A stretch of 64,000 nucleotides of DNA from Oceanibium sediminis (GCF_003265325.1 NZ_QGNX01000002.1:434001-498000); one strand, 5' to 3'. Numbered from the stretch's first letter, positions 44,739-55,266 are shown. Made by a program: numbers and translations. The notes: generated by a model not told the origin, from the letters alone.

Positions 44739-45257
44739 TTACGCCGCCTCTGCCCGTTCCTCGATCGTAGTAAGGATCGAGGCAATGTTGGCAGCCGGTG
44801 CGCCAATCGCGCCCGCGAGGTTGGAAGCCGGTGCGCCAAGAAGGCCGACGATATCCGCGATGAGTTCTTCGCGGGACGGCATGGCGGCAACGGCAGTAAC
44901 ACCTGCGCGGTCCAGAGGGTTTTCGCCCATAGCACCCCCAAGGATCACCAGCTTGGCGTTATCCTTGGCATAGGCCTCGGCCACTTTCGCAGCCGCGACG
45001 GGGTCTTCGCTATAGGCAAGTACCGTCTGACCCTGAAGCAGATCCGCGATGCTTGCGCTCGGGGTTCCTTCCAGGGCGATCTTGGCGAGCCGGTTCTTGG
45101 CGACACGGACCGAACCGCCTGCTTCACGCATGCGGGTCCGGAATTCCGTCATCTCAGCAACAGAGAGGCCAGCGTAGTGTGCAACCACAACTACACCAGA
45201 GTCCGTGAAGATCTGGCCGAGTTCCTCGACGACAGCTTCTTTTTGGGCTCTATCCAC
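44739..45257 (-). CDS. rplJ: 50S ribosomal protein L10 (GTG start)
   Basis: 172 residues, the normal length, if started at GTG 45257 with GGAG seven bases upstream; the product begins (M)[30 protein letters not shown]. No suitably placed ATG exists. L10 anchors L7/L12 to the stalk base and, as L10-L12 complex, represses its own translation in E. coli. Confidence 0.95.
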   Translation of the reverse strand: MDRAQKEAVVEELGQIFTDSGVVVVAHYAGLSVAEMTEFRTRMREAGGSVRVAKNRLAKIALEGTPSASIADLLQGQTVLAYSEDPVAAAKVAEAYAKDNAKLVILGGAMGENPLDRAGVTAVAAMPSREELIADIVGLLGAPASNLAGAIGAPAANIASILTTIEERAEAA

Positions 45258-45345
45258 CTTATTGCTCCAGTTTATGGGGGTTTCCCCCCGGCTCATGTTC
45301 GCCCCGGACCGAGATCCGGGGCACTTCGGGTCCTTGGTACGGGTC
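45258..45345 (-). promoter_or_regulatory. rplJ leader, possible L10-binding autoregulatory RNA
   Basis: The last 88 bases before rplJ contain two small stems (CCGGATCTCGGTCCGG and GGGGGAAACCCCC). L10 leaders are widespread, and position fits, but I did not match the conserved kink-turn by eye. Confidence 0.3.
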
Positions 45346-45473
45346 CCGACCAAAATCGCCCGAGGTTGCCCCCTGACTGATCCTGTTCGCGCCCCGTCTC
45401 AGGCAGGGAATTAAGCCGGTAACCGGCACCCACCGTCTCGGACATGAAGGGGCGTCGCCGCCCCTTCGGGGAT

Positions 45474-45499
45474 GGTGGGCACAGATTTGCCCACCCTAC
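45474..45499. repeat. Single GGTGGGCA palindromic unit between rplA and rplJ
   Basis: GGTGGGCA-N6-TGCCCACCCTAC type 26-bp unit, matching those at 39838-39901. A neighbouring stem (AAGGGGCG/CGCCCCTT) lies at 45448-45467. The 260-base gap otherwise holds the rplJ leader. Confidence 0.6.
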
Positions 45500-45517
45500 G
45501 GCCCGAAGGCCGATCTC

Positions 45518-46219
45518 TTACTCGGCGGAGGTCGCCTCGGCGACATCCACGGTGACGCCGGGGCCCATGGTCGAGCTCAGCGCGATCTTGCGCACGTAGG
45601 TGCCCTTGGCACCCGACGGCTTGGCGCGGTTTACGGCGGCAACGAATGCCTTCACGTTCTCGGCCAGCTTGCCAGCGTCGAAGGACGCCTTGCCGACACC
45701 GGCGTGCACGACACCGGCCTTCTCGGCCTTGAACTGCACTTCGCCGCCCTTGGCCGCTTCGACAGCCGCTTTCACGTCCATCGTCACGGTGCCGACCTTG
45801 GGGTTCGGCATCAGGTTGCGCGGGCCCAGGATCTTGCCCAGGCGGCCCACGACCGGCATCATGTCCGGCGTCGCGATGCAACGGTCGAACTCGATCTTAC
45901 CGGACTGGATGGTTTCCATCAGGTCCTCGGCGCCGACGATGTCGGCACCTGCGGCAGTGGCTTCGTCAGCCTTCGGGCCACGGGCGAACACGGCGACGCG
46001 CACGTCCTTGCCGGTGCCGTTGGGCAGGCTGACAACGCCGCGCACCATCTGGTCGGCGTGACGCGGATCGACACCCAGGTTCATCGCGATTTCGACGGTT
46101 TCGTCGAACTTGGCGGTCGCCTGGGACTTGATCAGGGTGACAGCTTCTTCGACGGAAAGGTTCTGCTTGCCTTCGAAGGCAGCGCGGGCAGCAGTCTTCT
46201 TCTTGCTCATCTTCGCCAT
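45518..46219 (-). CDS. rplA: 50S ribosomal protein L1
   Basis: 233 residues with [35 protein letters not shown] and the C-terminal [20 protein letters not shown]. It forms the mobile L1 stalk that moves deacylated tRNA to the E site, and in E. coli represses rplKA translation. Three bases behind rplK. Confidence 0.98.
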   Translation of the reverse strand: MAKMSKKKTAARAAFEGKQNLSVEEAVTLIKSQATAKFDETVEIAMNLGVDPRHADQMVRGVVSLPNGTGKDVRVAVFARGPKADEATAAGADIVGAEDLMETIQSGKIEFDRCIATPDMMPVVGRLGKILGPRNLMPNPKVGTVTMDVKAAVEAAKGGEVQFKAEKAGVVHAGVGKASFDAGKLAENVKAFVAAVNRAKPSGAKGTYVRKIALSSTMGPGVTVDVAEATSAE

Positions 46220-46222
46220 GAC

Positions 46223-46651
46223 TTACCCTTTCACCTCGATACCCATCGACCGGGCGGAGCCCAGGATGATCTTCATCGCGCCTTCGATGTCGGTGGCGTT
46301 CAGGTCCTTCATCTTGGCTTCGGCGATCTCACGCACCTGCTTGACGGTGACATGACCGACAACCTCACGGCTGGGGGTCTTGGCGCCGGACTTCAGCTTC
46401 GCGGCCTTCTTCAGGTAGTAGGCGGCGGGAGGCGTCTTGATCTCCATCGTGAACGACTTGTCCACGTAGTAGGTGATCACGGTCGGGCACGGCGCACCGG
46501 GCTCCATTTCCTGCGTCTTGGCGTTGAACGCCTTGCAGAATTCCATGATGTTGATGCCGCGCTGACCCAGCGCCGGGCCCACGGGGGGGCTCGGGTTCGC
46601 TTTGCCTGCGGGCACCTGCAATTTCATCTTGCCGGCGACTTTTTTGGCCAT
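46223..46651 (-). CDS. rplK: 50S ribosomal protein L11
   Basis: 142 residues with the thiostrepton-region [37 protein letters not shown]. It forms the GTPase-associated centre with 23S rRNA and is needed for RelA activation in other bacteria. AAGGAGG precedes the ATG. Confidence 0.98.
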   Translation of the reverse strand: MAKKVAGKMKLQVPAGKANPSPPVGPALGQRGINIMEFCKAFNAKTQEMEPGAPCPTVITYYVDKSFTMEIKTPPAAYYLKKAAKLKSGAKTPSREVVGHVTVKQVREIAEAKMKDLNATDIEGAMKIILGSARSMGIEVKG

Positions 46652-46755
46652 GGTGGCCTCCTTTTCTCCATGCCGTGGGGGCGCGTCCCCCGCGGCTCTT
46701 CAATGGTGTGGTCCGGCGGTGCGACGCGTCGCCCTTACCTCCCACATACGGCACG

Positions 46756-47289
46756 TCAGGTCTGCTTGGAGACCTGCGTGAATTCCAGCTCGACCGGCGT
46801 TGCCCGGCCAAAGATCGACACGGTGACCTTCAGGCGTGCATTCGCCTCGTCCACATCCTCGACCATGCCGACCAGCCCCTCGAAGGGACCGTCGGTCACG
46901 TTCACGTTCTCACCCACATCGAAGGAGATCAGGGTGCGCGGACGCTCCGCCCCTTCCTCGACCTGGTTCAGGATCGCGCCGACCTCGGAGTCGCGCATCG
47001 GTACCGGCTTGCCCTGGGGACCCAGGAACCCGGTGACGCGATTCGTGCTGTTGATCAGGTGATAAGCCTTGTCGCTCATCTCCATCTGGACCAGCACGTA
47101 ACCGGGCATGAAGCGCCGCTCGGTCTGCACTTTCTTGCCGCGCCGTACCTCGATCACTTCCTCGGTGGGAACCAGGACCTGCTTGATCTGCTCGGACAGC
47201 CCTTGCTGCTCGACAGCCTCACGGATCGATTCCGCCACCTTCTTCTCGAAATTGGAGAGGACGCTCACCGCGTACCAACGTGCCGACAT
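46756..47289 (-). CDS. nusG: Transcription termination/antitermination protein NusG
   Basis: 177 residues: NGN domain RWYAVSVLSNFEKKVAESIREAV with FMPGYVLVQMEMSDKAYHLI, and KOW domain DVGENVNVTDGPFEGLVGMVEDVD. It binds the polymerase clamp and links to Rho or S10. It lies 201 bases behind secE; no strong promoter was found in that gap. Confidence 0.98.
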   Translation of the reverse strand: MSARWYAVSVLSNFEKKVAESIREAVEQQGLSEQIKQVLVPTEEVIEVRRGKKVQTERRFMPGYVLVQMEMSDKAYHLINSTNRVTGFLGPQGKPVPMRDSEVGAILNQVEEGAERPRTLISFDVGENVNVTDGPFEGLVGMVEDVDEANARLKVTVSIFGRATPVELEFTQVSKQT

Positions 47290-47490
47290 CTGTGCTCTGA
47301 TCCTCGGTCTAAACTTTGGGCCCGGCGCACCGGCCCGGCAATTCCTGTTGTTCTTCAGTCACTTGCCATTCGCCCAGCTGGTTTAGCGCCGAACAAAGAA
47401 GAGCGCGCAACCGAATCGCCGCACGCCCACTGATCCTGAGGAACCCGCGCGTCCTACCGCCCGGGGCCCGATTGATCAAGGGCGTTTACC

Positions 47491-47688
47491 TCAGGAGGCC
47501 AAAGAAATGTATGCTTCGAGCCCGAGGCGAATGATCTGATCCACGAAAAAGAAGAAGATCGCAAACACCGTGGACAATACGAAAACCATCGCCGTGGTCA
47601 GCATCGTCTCACGCCGGGTCGGCCAGACGACTTTCGACGTCTCGTTGCGTACCTGCTGCATGAACTGCAAGGGATTGGTCTTTGCCAT
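47491..47688 (-). CDS. secE: Preprotein translocase subunit SecE
   Basis: 65 residues, the short single-span form. MAKTNPLQFMQQVRNETSKVVWPTRRETMLT carries the conserved amphipathic helix and WPTRRE motif, followed by one hydrophobic segment. ATG 47688 is about ten bases after GAAGAAG; a GTG nine bases upstream is possible. It has its own promoter candidate and is cut off from tRNA-Trp by the pca genes. Confidence 0.96.
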   Translation of the reverse strand: MAKTNPLQFMQQVRNETSKVVWPTRRETMLTTAMVFVLSTVFAIFFFFVDQIIRLGLEAYISLAS

Positions 47689-47719
47689 CTTCGCCACTCT
47701 TCTTCGGGGGAACGGGACG

Positions 47720-47748
47720 GAGGTAGTCGCTTAGCCGCGAAAACGCAA
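47720..47748 (-). promoter_or_regulatory. Promoter of secE-nusG
   Basis: TTGCGT (47743-47748), 17 bases, TACCTC (47720-47725). The -35 equals that of the second tuf promoter. It starts right at the end of the upstream keto-acid cleavage gene. Confidence 0.5.
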
Positions 47749-47754
47749 GGGCCG

Positions 47755-48594
47755 TCAGCCGGCGAGGCCCAGGATGCGCCGCGCCTGCTGCGGGCTGGCC
47801 ACCGGCCGGTCGTACTTCGCGCAGAGCTCCGCCGCCCGTGCGATCAGCGCGGCGTTGGAGGGGGCGAGCGTTTCGCGGTCCAGCCTGATGTTGTCCTCCA
47901 GCCCCGCGCGGGTGTGCCCGCCGGCGGCGATGGCCCACTCGTTGACGGCGATCTGCGCTGCCCCGATGCCGGCGGCGCACCACTCGGCCTGCGGCGCGCG
48001 GGCGCGGAACAACTTCACGTAGAAGTCGAACACCTCGCGATCGGCCGGCATGGCGTTCTTCACCCCCATGACGAACTGGACGTAGAGCTTGCCGTAAAGC
48101 TTGCCCTCCTCGCTCAGGCGGATGGCCTGCAGGATGTGGCTGAGGTCGAAGGCCTCGACCTCGGGCGTGATCTGATGGCGGATCATCTCCTCCGACAGCC
48201 AGGCGACGAGGTCGGGCGGGTTCTCGTAAACGCGGGTCGGGAAGTTGTTCGACCCGACCGAGAGCGAGGCCATGTCCGGGCGCAGCGGCAGCATGCCGCC
48301 CCGCGCCTTCCCCGCGCCCGAGCGCCCGCCGGTGGAGAACTGGATGATCACGCCGGGGCAGTGCTTTTCCAGGCCCTCCTTCAGGGCGGCGAAACGTTCC
48401 GGGTCGCTGGAGGGGGTGCCATCGTCGTTGCGAACATGGGCATGGATGATCGACGCGCCCGCCTCCACCGCCGCATGGCTGCTTTCGACCTGTTCCGTCA
48501 CGGTGATCGGCACGGCGGGGTTGTCGGCTTTGGTCGGGACCGAGCCGGTGATCGCGCAACACAGGATGCAGGGCTTGCCCGCCACGTCAGACAT
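47755..48594 (-). CDS. Beta-keto acid cleavage enzyme (BKACE, DUF849)
   Basis: 279 residues of the BKACE family, zinc-dependent TIM-barrel enzymes that condense a beta-keto acid with acetyl-CoA and split it to acetoacetate and a CoA ester; the founding member cleaves 3-keto-5-aminohexanoate. Zinc ligands His51 and His53 lie in IIHAHVRNDDG, and the C-terminal GGHTRAGLEDN is typical. The start at 48594 overlaps the pcaG stop by eight bases. Since pcaHG open the protocatechuate ring toward beta-ketoadipate, that compound is a plausible substrate, giving succinyl-CoA plus acetoacetate and replacing pcaIJF; this is inference from context. Confidence 0.85.
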   Translation of the reverse strand: MSDVAGKPCILCCAITGSVPTKADNPAVPITVTEQVESSHAAVEAGASIIHAHVRNDDGTPSSDPERFAALKEGLEKHCPGVIIQFSTGGRSGAGKARGGMLPLRPDMASLSVGSNNFPTRVYENPPDLVAWLSEEMIRHQITPEVEAFDLSHILQAIRLSEEGKLYGKLYVQFVMGVKNAMPADREVFDFYVKLFRARAPQAEWCAAGIGAAQIAVNEWAIAAGGHTRAGLEDNIRLDRETLAPSNAALIARAAELCAKYDRPVASPQQARRILGLAG

Positions 48595-49186
48595 CGAAGA
48601 ACACGGTCTCCCGCCCCCCTTGCAAGTGGATATCGAAGGTCCAGGTCCCACCGTCGCGCACCGCGAGCAGGGTGTCCACCCTGCCCGCCAGCTCGGGCAG
48701 CGTCAGTACCGGGTCGGCGGCATTCTCGGGCAGTCCGGCGAAATAGGCGCGGGTATGCAGGCCAAGGTTGATCCCCCGCGCAACGATCCAGAGCGCGACA
48801 TGCGGCGCGTGGGTCACGCCGCCGCTGCGCACCGCGCCCGGCAGGATGGTGTCGAAACGGTACAGCCCGGTGTCGGCATCGGTGGCGGCCCTGCCCCAGC
48901 CGCGGAAATCGGGATCCGCCGCGCCGCGATACTCGCCCGGGCTCTGGTACAGCCCCGCGGCGTCGGCCTGCCACAGTTCCACCATGGAGTCTCGCAACGG
49001 CTCGCCCGCGCCGTCGAAGATCCGACCCTTAAGCGTGATCCGCTCGCCCCTGGCGCCGGGTCCGGCGATCGTCGCGCCCAGGTCCTCGGGGTAGATCCCG
49101 TCGATCCCCGCCCAGCTCGGCAGGCAGCCGATATGCACGTAGGGACCCGCGGTCTGCGATGCGCTTTCGATCAGGCGGTCGCTCAT
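48587..49186 (-). CDS. pcaG: Protocatechuate 3,4-dioxygenase alpha subunit
   Basis: 199 residues. SASQTAGPYVHIGCLPSW opens the protein as in PcaG; the core has GRIFDGAGEPLRDSMVELWQADAAGLYQSP and THAPHVALWIVARGINLGLHTRAYF. It lacks the iron ligands, which are in the beta subunit, and forms the (alpha-beta)n ring cleaver producing beta-carboxymuconate. Three bases after pcaH. Confidence 0.95.
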   Translation of the reverse strand: MSDRLIESASQTAGPYVHIGCLPSWAGIDGIYPEDLGATIAGPGARGERITLKGRIFDGAGEPLRDSMVELWQADAAGLYQSPGEYRGAADPDFRGWGRAATDADTGLYRFDTILPGAVRSGGVTHAPHVALWIVARGINLGLHTRAYFAGLPENAADPVLTLPELAGRVDTLLAVRDGGTWTFDIHLQGGRETVFFDV

Positions 49187-49189
49187 GCC

Positions 49190-49924
49190 TCAGCCCCCCG
49201 TGCCGTTCTCGAACATCGTGGCGTCAGGCCCGCGCAGCACGATATCGAAGCGATAGGCGCGCATGTCCATCGGTACGGTCCGCCCCATGTCGAGCCGCGC
49301 GGTCAGACGGTCGATCGCGCCCTTGTCCGGGATCGCGTTGACGATGGGGCAAAGGGCGATATGGGGATCGCCCTCGAAATACATCTGGGTGATCAGCCGC
49401 TGCGCGAACGCCGTGCCGAAGACCGAGAAATGGATATGCGCGGGCCGCCAGTCATTGCCCCCGTTGGGCCAGGGATAGGGGCCCGGCACGACGGTCAGGA
49501 AACTGTAGCTGCCGTCCGCCCCAGTGATGACCCGGCCGCAGCCGCCGAAGTTCGGATCCAGCGGCGCGAGGTAGGCGTCATTCTTGTGGCGGTATCGCCC
49601 GCCGGCATTGGCCTGCCACACCTCGATCAGCGCATCGGGCACCGGGCGCCCCGACTCGTCGCGCAGGGTGCCGTGCACGATGATCCGCGGCCCAAGCGCC
49701 GAGGCGCCGGCGGCAGCGAAGTTGTGGATCAGGTCGTGGTCCGCCGCGCCGGGCAGGTCATGGCCGAAGGCGGGCCCGGTCAGATCGCCCAGCTGGCCCG
49801 GAAGGGCGACCAGCTTGCGTTCGGGCGCGCGCAGGCGGCTGCTGCGATACGCCGGGCTCAGCGCGGCCGGTTGAACAGAGAAATCACGCGGTGAAAGGCG
49901 CGGTGGCGGTCCACTATCGCTCAT
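49190..49924 (-). CDS. pcaH: Protocatechuate 3,4-dioxygenase beta subunit
   Basis: 244 residues from ATG 49924 with GGGGGG upstream. The non-haem iron(III) ligands are present at the spacing of the Pseudomonas enzyme: Tyr111, Tyr150, His163 and His165 (offsets 39, 13 and 2, as for Tyr408, Tyr447, His460, His462). It cleaves protocatechuate between its hydroxyls. First of a pcaH-pcaG-BKACE run; no PcaQ-type regulator is in the window. Confidence 0.95.
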   Translation of the reverse strand: MSDSGPPPRLSPRDFSVQPAALSPAYRSSRLRAPERKLVALPGQLGDLTGPAFGHDLPGAADHDLIHNFAAAGASALGPRIIVHGTLRDESGRPVPDALIEVWQANAGGRYRHKNDAYLAPLDPNFGGCGRVITGADGSYSFLTVVPGPYPWPNGGNDWRPAHIHFSVFGTAFAQRLITQMYFEGDPHIALCPIVNAIPDKGAIDRLTARLDMGRTVPMDMRAYRFDIVLRGPDATMFENGTGG

Positions 49925-50015
49925 CACATCCCCCCAGTACGGCCAGTCCATCGGACATTCACGCGCCGGGGATCGTGACCACCGCCGGCGTCACCGGCAG
50001 GCGCCACCAGGGTCC

Positions 50016-50091
50016 TGGCAGGGGCGGGGGGACTCGAACCCACGACCCTCGGTTTTGGAGACCGATGCTCTACCAACTGAGCTACACCCCT
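50016..50091 (-). tRNA. tRNA-Trp (anticodon CCA)
   Basis: The 76-base gene begins AGGGGTGTAGCTCAGTTGG and folds into a full cloverleaf: acceptor AGGGGTG/CGCCCCT, anticodon stem TCGGT/ACCGA with loop CTCCAAA (anticodon CCA), T-arm GTGGGTTCGAGTCCCCC, discriminator G and encoded CCA. In many alphaproteobacteria it directly precedes secE; here three catabolic genes lie between. Confidence 0.97.
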
Positions 50092-50103
50092 AGGACCGCG
50101 CCG

Positions 50104-50132
50104 GTGTTAGCTTCTCATACGGGCCGATGCAA
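50104..50132 (-). promoter_or_regulatory. Promoter of tRNA-Trp
   Basis: TTGCAT (50127-50132), 17 bases, TAACAC (50104-50109), ending 12 bases before the tRNA 5' end. It could also feed pcaHG. Confidence 0.55.
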
Positions 50133-50165
50133 GCGAAACCGCGCAGGCAGCAGCGCAAATCCGGC

Positions 50166-50861
50166 TCAGGCGCGGCGGCGCCAGAACGGGCGCGTGAGCA
50201 CCTTGACCTCAGCCGAGGACAGCGCGCGCTGCGGGCGAAAGCCGATGGCGCGCAAATGGGCCATCATGTCGCGAATCGCGGGCCGCCCGGTGATCCTCGG
50301 ATGCACCTCCATCACGATGGCGCGCACGCCCGGCAGGGCCGCTCCGGCGAACAGCTCGATCTCTCCGCCCTCGATGTCGCAGCTGATCACCGTGGGGCGC
50401 AGGTCCGCCAGCACCTCGCGCAGGGGGATGGCCCGCACACGGACGCGCCGGCCGCTGCCATCCTCGCGCGCGAAGAGCGATGAGCCGAAGACGTGGGGCC
50501 GCACGTAGAAGTCACGCTCCCCCGGCGTTGCCGCCGCGCTGAGCACGCCTTCCAGGATCGTGACAGTCACCTTGTTCAGCGCGTGCACGGCCCGCAGGTA
50601 GGCCTGGGTGTTCGGGTTCGGCTCGACCACCGTGACACTGCGGATGCCGGGCCGCGCCGCAATGAAGCTGGAGGTGACGCCAAGGCCGCCGCCGATATCG
50701 AGGACCCGGTCGCCAGGGCGCAGGACGGCCTTCAGCGCGGCAATCTCCTCCTGCTCGAAAACGCCGCTGGTGATCTCCCTCAGCAGCAGGTCGGTCAGAA
50801 CGCCCTGATCCGTGGGCAGGCTGACGCCGTGTATCTGCACCTGGTCCTTCATGGTCACCAT
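50166..50861 (-). CDS. FkbM-family methyltransferase
   Basis: 231 residues of the FkbM SAM-dependent methyltransferase type. The SAM site is PGDRVLDIGGGLGVTSSF (glycine motif) and the acidic ribose contact SVTVVEPNPNTQAYL; ISCDIEGGEIELFAGA carries the family DIEG motif and VMEVHPRITG the following strand. FkbM proteins O-methylate sugars or natural products; the substrate here is unknown. It stands alone between tRNA-Trp and tuf, with no sugar genes nearby. Confidence 0.85.
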   Translation of the reverse strand: MVTMKDQVQIHGVSLPTDQGVLTDLLLREITSGVFEQEEIAALKAVLRPGDRVLDIGGGLGVTSSFIAARPGIRSVTVVEPNPNTQAYLRAVHALNKVTVTILEGVLSAAATPGERDFYVRPHVFGSSLFAREDGSGRRVRVRAIPLREVLADLRPTVISCDIEGGEIELFAGAALPGVRAIVMEVHPRITGRPAIRDMMAHLRAIGFRPQRALSSAEVKVLTRPFWRRRA

Positions 50862-50972
50862 ATCCTGCCCAGTCCCGTCATTCTGTCCGCCCCGTCATTC
50901 CGCGAGGCCCTGTCGGAGCCTTAACCCCACAACCTGAAGGAAGCCCGAAAAAGGGGCGCGCGAAACGCATAC

Positions 50973-50995
50973 GGGGCGCCCGGCCGGGGCGCCCC
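50973..50995 (-). terminator. Hairpin downstream of second tuf
   Basis: Perfect 9-bp stem GGGGCGCCC / GGGCGCCCC with a 5-base loop, about 70 bases after the tuf stop. A second smaller palindrome (GGGGCA/TGCCCC) lies nearer the stop. U-tract is poor (GUAUGCGUUU). Confidence 0.5.
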
Positions 50996-51020
50996 ATCAG
51001 ATGCTTTGCCAGGAAGGCCG

Positions 51021-52238
<1,218 letters not shown>

Positions 52239-52294
52239 GCGCCTGCGTCCTTGCATCTGGCGCCGTCATACCGGCGCGGGATTCCAATGCGCGC

Positions 52295-52323
52295 GATTTA
52301 GGGGCTGCCGTCCCAAAACGCAA
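52295..52323 (-). promoter_or_regulatory. Promoter of second tuf
   Basis: TTGCGT (52318-52323), 17 bases, TAAATC (52295-52300). Leader about 50 bases. Confidence 0.6.
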
Positions 52324-52457
52324 CGGTTTTTCTCAGCCGTGGCCGAACAGCGCGTATGGCCCCGGCGGAGCAGGTGGAGCGGCGAACGGGTTCGCGTGAT
52401 CGGCCCCTGCCCGCGGCTTCGCGCGCGCCGGACCCCGGTTCGGTCCGATCCGCTCAC

Positions 52458-52486
52458 TTGAACGCCATCCAGCACTCGGCTAAGGG
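52458..52486 (+). promoter_or_regulatory. Promoter of metG
   Basis: TTGAAC (52458-52463), 17 bases, TAAGGG (52481-52486), about 30 bases before the start codon. Short leader with no T-box or other riboswitch recognised. Confidence 0.5.
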
Positions 52487-52516
52487 TCGCCGGACCCGTC
52501 AGGCAAAGGCCCCATC

Positions 52517-54229
52517 ATGTCCCGCTATCTCATTACCTCCGCCCTGCCCTACATCAATGGCATCAAGCACCTTGGCAACCTCGTCGGGTCCCAGCTGCCG
52601 TCGGATGTGACAGCCCGCTACCTGCGCGCGCGGGGGCACGAGGTGATGTACATCTGCGCCACCGACGAACATGGCACCCCGGCGGAGATCGCGGCGGCCA
52701 AGGCGGGCAAGCCCGTGGCCGAATACTGCGCCGAGATGTGGGCCGTGCAGAAGGACCTCGCCGAGGGGTTCGGACTGTCGTTCGATCACTTCGGGCGCTC
52801 CTCCTCCGAGCGGAACCGCCGGCTGACGCAGCATTTCGCCAAGCAACTGGCCGAGGCGGGGCTGATCCGCGAGGTGGAGGAGAAGATGATCTACTCTCCC
52901 ACGGACGGGCGCTTCCTGCCGGACCGCTATGTCGAGGGCACCTGCCCGAACTGCGGCTATGACAGCGCGCGCGGCGATCAGTGCGAGAATTGCACCAAGC
53001 AGCTCGACCCGACCGACCTGATCGAGCCGCGCTCGGCCATTTCGGGCGCAACCGACCTTGAGGTGCGTGAGACGAAACACCTGTTCCTGCGCCAGTCCGC
53101 CATGGCGAAGCAGCTGGAAGCCTGGATCGATACAAAGGCCGACTGGCCGATCCTGACCACCTCCATCGCCAAGAAGTGGCTGCGGGACGGGGATGGCTTG
53201 CAGGACCGCGGCATCACCCGCGACCTGGACTGGGGCATCCCCGTGCAAAAGGGCGACGCACCCTGGCCGGGGATGGAGGGCAAGGTCTTCTATGTCTGGT
53301 TCGATGCCCCGATCGAATACATCGGGGCCACGGCGGAATGGGCCGATGCGCACGAGCTTGACGATGCGGCGTGGCAGCGCTGGTGGCGGACCGACCTTGG
53401 CGCCGAGGATGTCACCTACCTGCAGTTCATGGGCAAGGACAACGTGCCGTTCCATACCCTCAGCTTCCCGGCGACGATCCTTGGATCGGGCGAGCCGTGG
53501 AAGCTGGTCGACTACATCAAGTCGTTCAACTACCTGAACTACCAAGGCGGGCAGTTCTCCACCTCCAAGGGGCGCGGGGTGTTCCAGGACCAGGCGCTCG
53601 CGATCCTGCCGGCGGACTACTGGCGCTGGTGGCTGATGAGCAATGTGCCCGAAACCTCGGACAGCGAATTCACCTGGGAAATGTTCCAGGCAGGCGTCAA
53701 CAAGGACCTGGCCGATGTGCTGGGCAATTTCGTCAGCCGGGTCACGAAGTTCTGCCGCTCGAAATTCGGCGAGGCGGTGCCCGAGGGCGGCGCCTATGGC
53801 CCGGCGGAAGAGGCGTTGATCGCTGAGCTGACCACGCGCGTCGCCGCCTACCAGGCGCATATGGACGCCTATGAGCTGCGCAAATCCGCGGCCGAACTGC
53901 GGGCGATCTGGGTCGCGGGGAACGAGTACCTGCAGGCCGCCGCCCCCTGGGCCGCGTTCAAGCAGGATCCCGACGCCGCCGCCGCGACGGTGCGGTTTGC
54001 GCTGAACCTGATCACGCTCTACGCGGTCCTGTCCGAGCCGTTCATTCCCGATTTCTCGGCCCGCGTGCGCGCCGCGTTCGGGATCGATAGCCAGCCCTGG
54101 CCCGAGGATATCGGCGCGGCCCTGGCGATTTTGGAGCCGGGCCACGCCTTCACCACGCCGGACGTGCTTTTCGCCAAGATCACCGACGAGCAGCGTGAGG
54201 GCTGGGAGCAGCAGTTCGCCGGGGCCTGA
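52517..54229 (+). CDS. metG: Methionyl-tRNA synthetase
   Basis: 570 residues. The class I HIGH site is H18-L-G-N21 and the KMSKS-equivalent loop is FSTSKG (347-352). A zinc knuckle is formed by CPNCGYD and CENC. The anticodon-binding helical domain follows; there is no C-terminal tRNA-binding EMAP-like domain, so it is the short form. It charges tRNA-Met. Confidence 0.97.
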   Translation: MSRYLITSALPYINGIKHLGNLVGSQLPSDVTARYLRARGHEVMYICATDEHGTPAEIAAAKAGKPVAEYCAEMWAVQKDLAEGFGLSFDHFGRSSSERNRRLTQHFAKQLAEAGLIREVEEKMIYSPTDGRFLPDRYVEGTCPNCGYDSARGDQCENCTKQLDPTDLIEPRSAISGATDLEVRETKHLFLRQSAMAKQLEAWIDTKADWPILTTSIAKKWLRDGDGLQDRGITRDLDWGIPVQKGDAPWPGMEGKVFYVWFDAPIEYIGATAEWADAHELDDAAWQRWWRTDLGAEDVTYLQFMGKDNVPFHTLSFPATILGSGEPWKLVDYIKSFNYLNYQGGQFSTSKGRGVFQDQALAILPADYWRWWLMSNVPETSDSEFTWEMFQAGVNKDLADVLGNFVSRVTKFCRSKFGEAVPEGGAYGPAEEALIAELTTRVAAYQAHMDAYELRKSAAELRAIWVAGNEYLQAAAPWAAFKQDPDAAAATVRFALNLITLYAVLSEPFIPDFSARVRAAFGIDSQPWPEDIGAALAILEPGHAFTTPDVLFAKITDEQREGWEQQFAGA

Positions 54230-54300
54230 TCGGGCCGAGCGCGGGATTGTGATCGCGGCGGCCTTGCGCGCCGCTTGACTTGTGCGCGGCGCGGCGCACG

Positions 54301-54849
54301 ATGAATTCCATGCGGATGATCCTGCTCCTGAGCTTTCTTCTCGCCTCGCCCGCTCTGGCGGTCTGCCCGGAGTCGCCCGACACCTCGGAACTGCGGGCGC
54401 AGTTGCACACCCGGCTGCTGCGCGCGGCCAACGAACTTTCGGCCCAGCGCATCGCGAACCAACTCTGGCAGATCTGGCTGACCGCGCCGGACGAGAAGGC
54501 GCAGATCCTGCTCGATCACGGGATGGAGCGGCGCGAGGCCTACGACCTGGAGGAATCCGAGCGCGTGTTCGACCAGCTGATCCTCTACTGCCCCGCCTAC
54601 CCCGAGGGCTACAACCAGCGCGCCTTCACCCGTTTCCTGCGCAATGACTTCGATGGCTCGCTGGAGGATCTGGCGAAGGTCCTGGAGCAGAACCCCTATC
54701 ACTTTGGGGCGCTGTCGGGCCGGGCGCTGAACCTGATGTCGCAGGGCCGGATGCAACTGGCGCAGGACGCCCTTCGCGCCGCGCTGAAGGTGCACCCCTT
54801 CCTGCGCGAGCGGTCCTTCCTGATCGAGGATCCCGGCAAGGATATCTGA
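54301..54849 (+). CDS. Secreted TPR-like protein
   Basis: 182 residues with a signal peptide (MRMILLLSFLLASPALAV). Helix-pair repeats of tetratricopeptide type follow: RIANQLWQIWLTAPDEKAQILLDHGMERREAYDLEESERVFDQLILYCPAYPEGYNQRAFTRFLRNDFDGSLEDLAKVLEQNPYHFGALSGRALNLMS in outline. Probably a periplasmic protein-binding adaptor; partner unknown. Several ATGs (54301, 54310, 54316) are possible starts, none with a clear ribosome site. Confidence 0.75.
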   Translation: MNSMRMILLLSFLLASPALAVCPESPDTSELRAQLHTRLLRAANELSAQRIANQLWQIWLTAPDEKAQILLDHGMERREAYDLEESERVFDQLILYCPAYPEGYNQRAFTRFLRNDFDGSLEDLAKVLEQNPYHFGALSGRALNLMSQGRMQLAQDALRAALKVHPFLRERSFLIEDPGKDI

Positions 54850-54852
54850 GCC

Positions 54853-55266
54853 CTACCCCGCCGCCCCGAGGCCCAGCGCCCGGCCGATCAGAACCCCGAT
54901 CACCGCCGTCGCCCCGGTCAGCGCCATGCCCCAGGCGGTATCGGTGGCCACCATGGACCATTGCCATCCCTTCAGCGTGGTCATGTTGGTGAACTCGTAG
55001 GTGCCATAGGCGAGGAACCCCAGGATCGCCCCGTTCAGCGCCGCCTGCCACATGGCCCCGTCGCGCAAGGCCGGCAGCGTACAGAAATAAAGGATGCCCA
55101 CGACGTAAAGCACGTAGAAGCCGGCCGCGGCGCTGATCAGGATGTTCTCGCGCAGCATTGCCCCGACATGGCGGTCGAACAGGGGCTTCATCACCAGCGT
55201 CAGCCAGACCGCATCGATCACCAGGAACGCGATCAACGCGCCGAGGTAGGTTCCAACAAGCGACAT
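54853..55266 (-). CDS. DUF2177-family membrane protein
   Basis: 137 residues with four hydrophobic segments. VIDAVWL in the first helix and LAYGTYEFTNMTTLKGWQWSMVATDTAWG are the DUF2177 signature. Function is unknown for the family. It is convergent with the TPR gene, three bases apart, so the two share a 3' boundary. Confidence 0.85.
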   Translation of the reverse strand: MSLVGTYLGALIAFLVIDAVWLTLVMKPLFDRHVGAMLRENILISAAAGFYVLYVVGILYFCTLPALRDGAMWQAALNGAILGFLAYGTYEFTNMTTLKGWQWSMVATDTAWGMALTGATAVIGVLIGRALGLGAAG

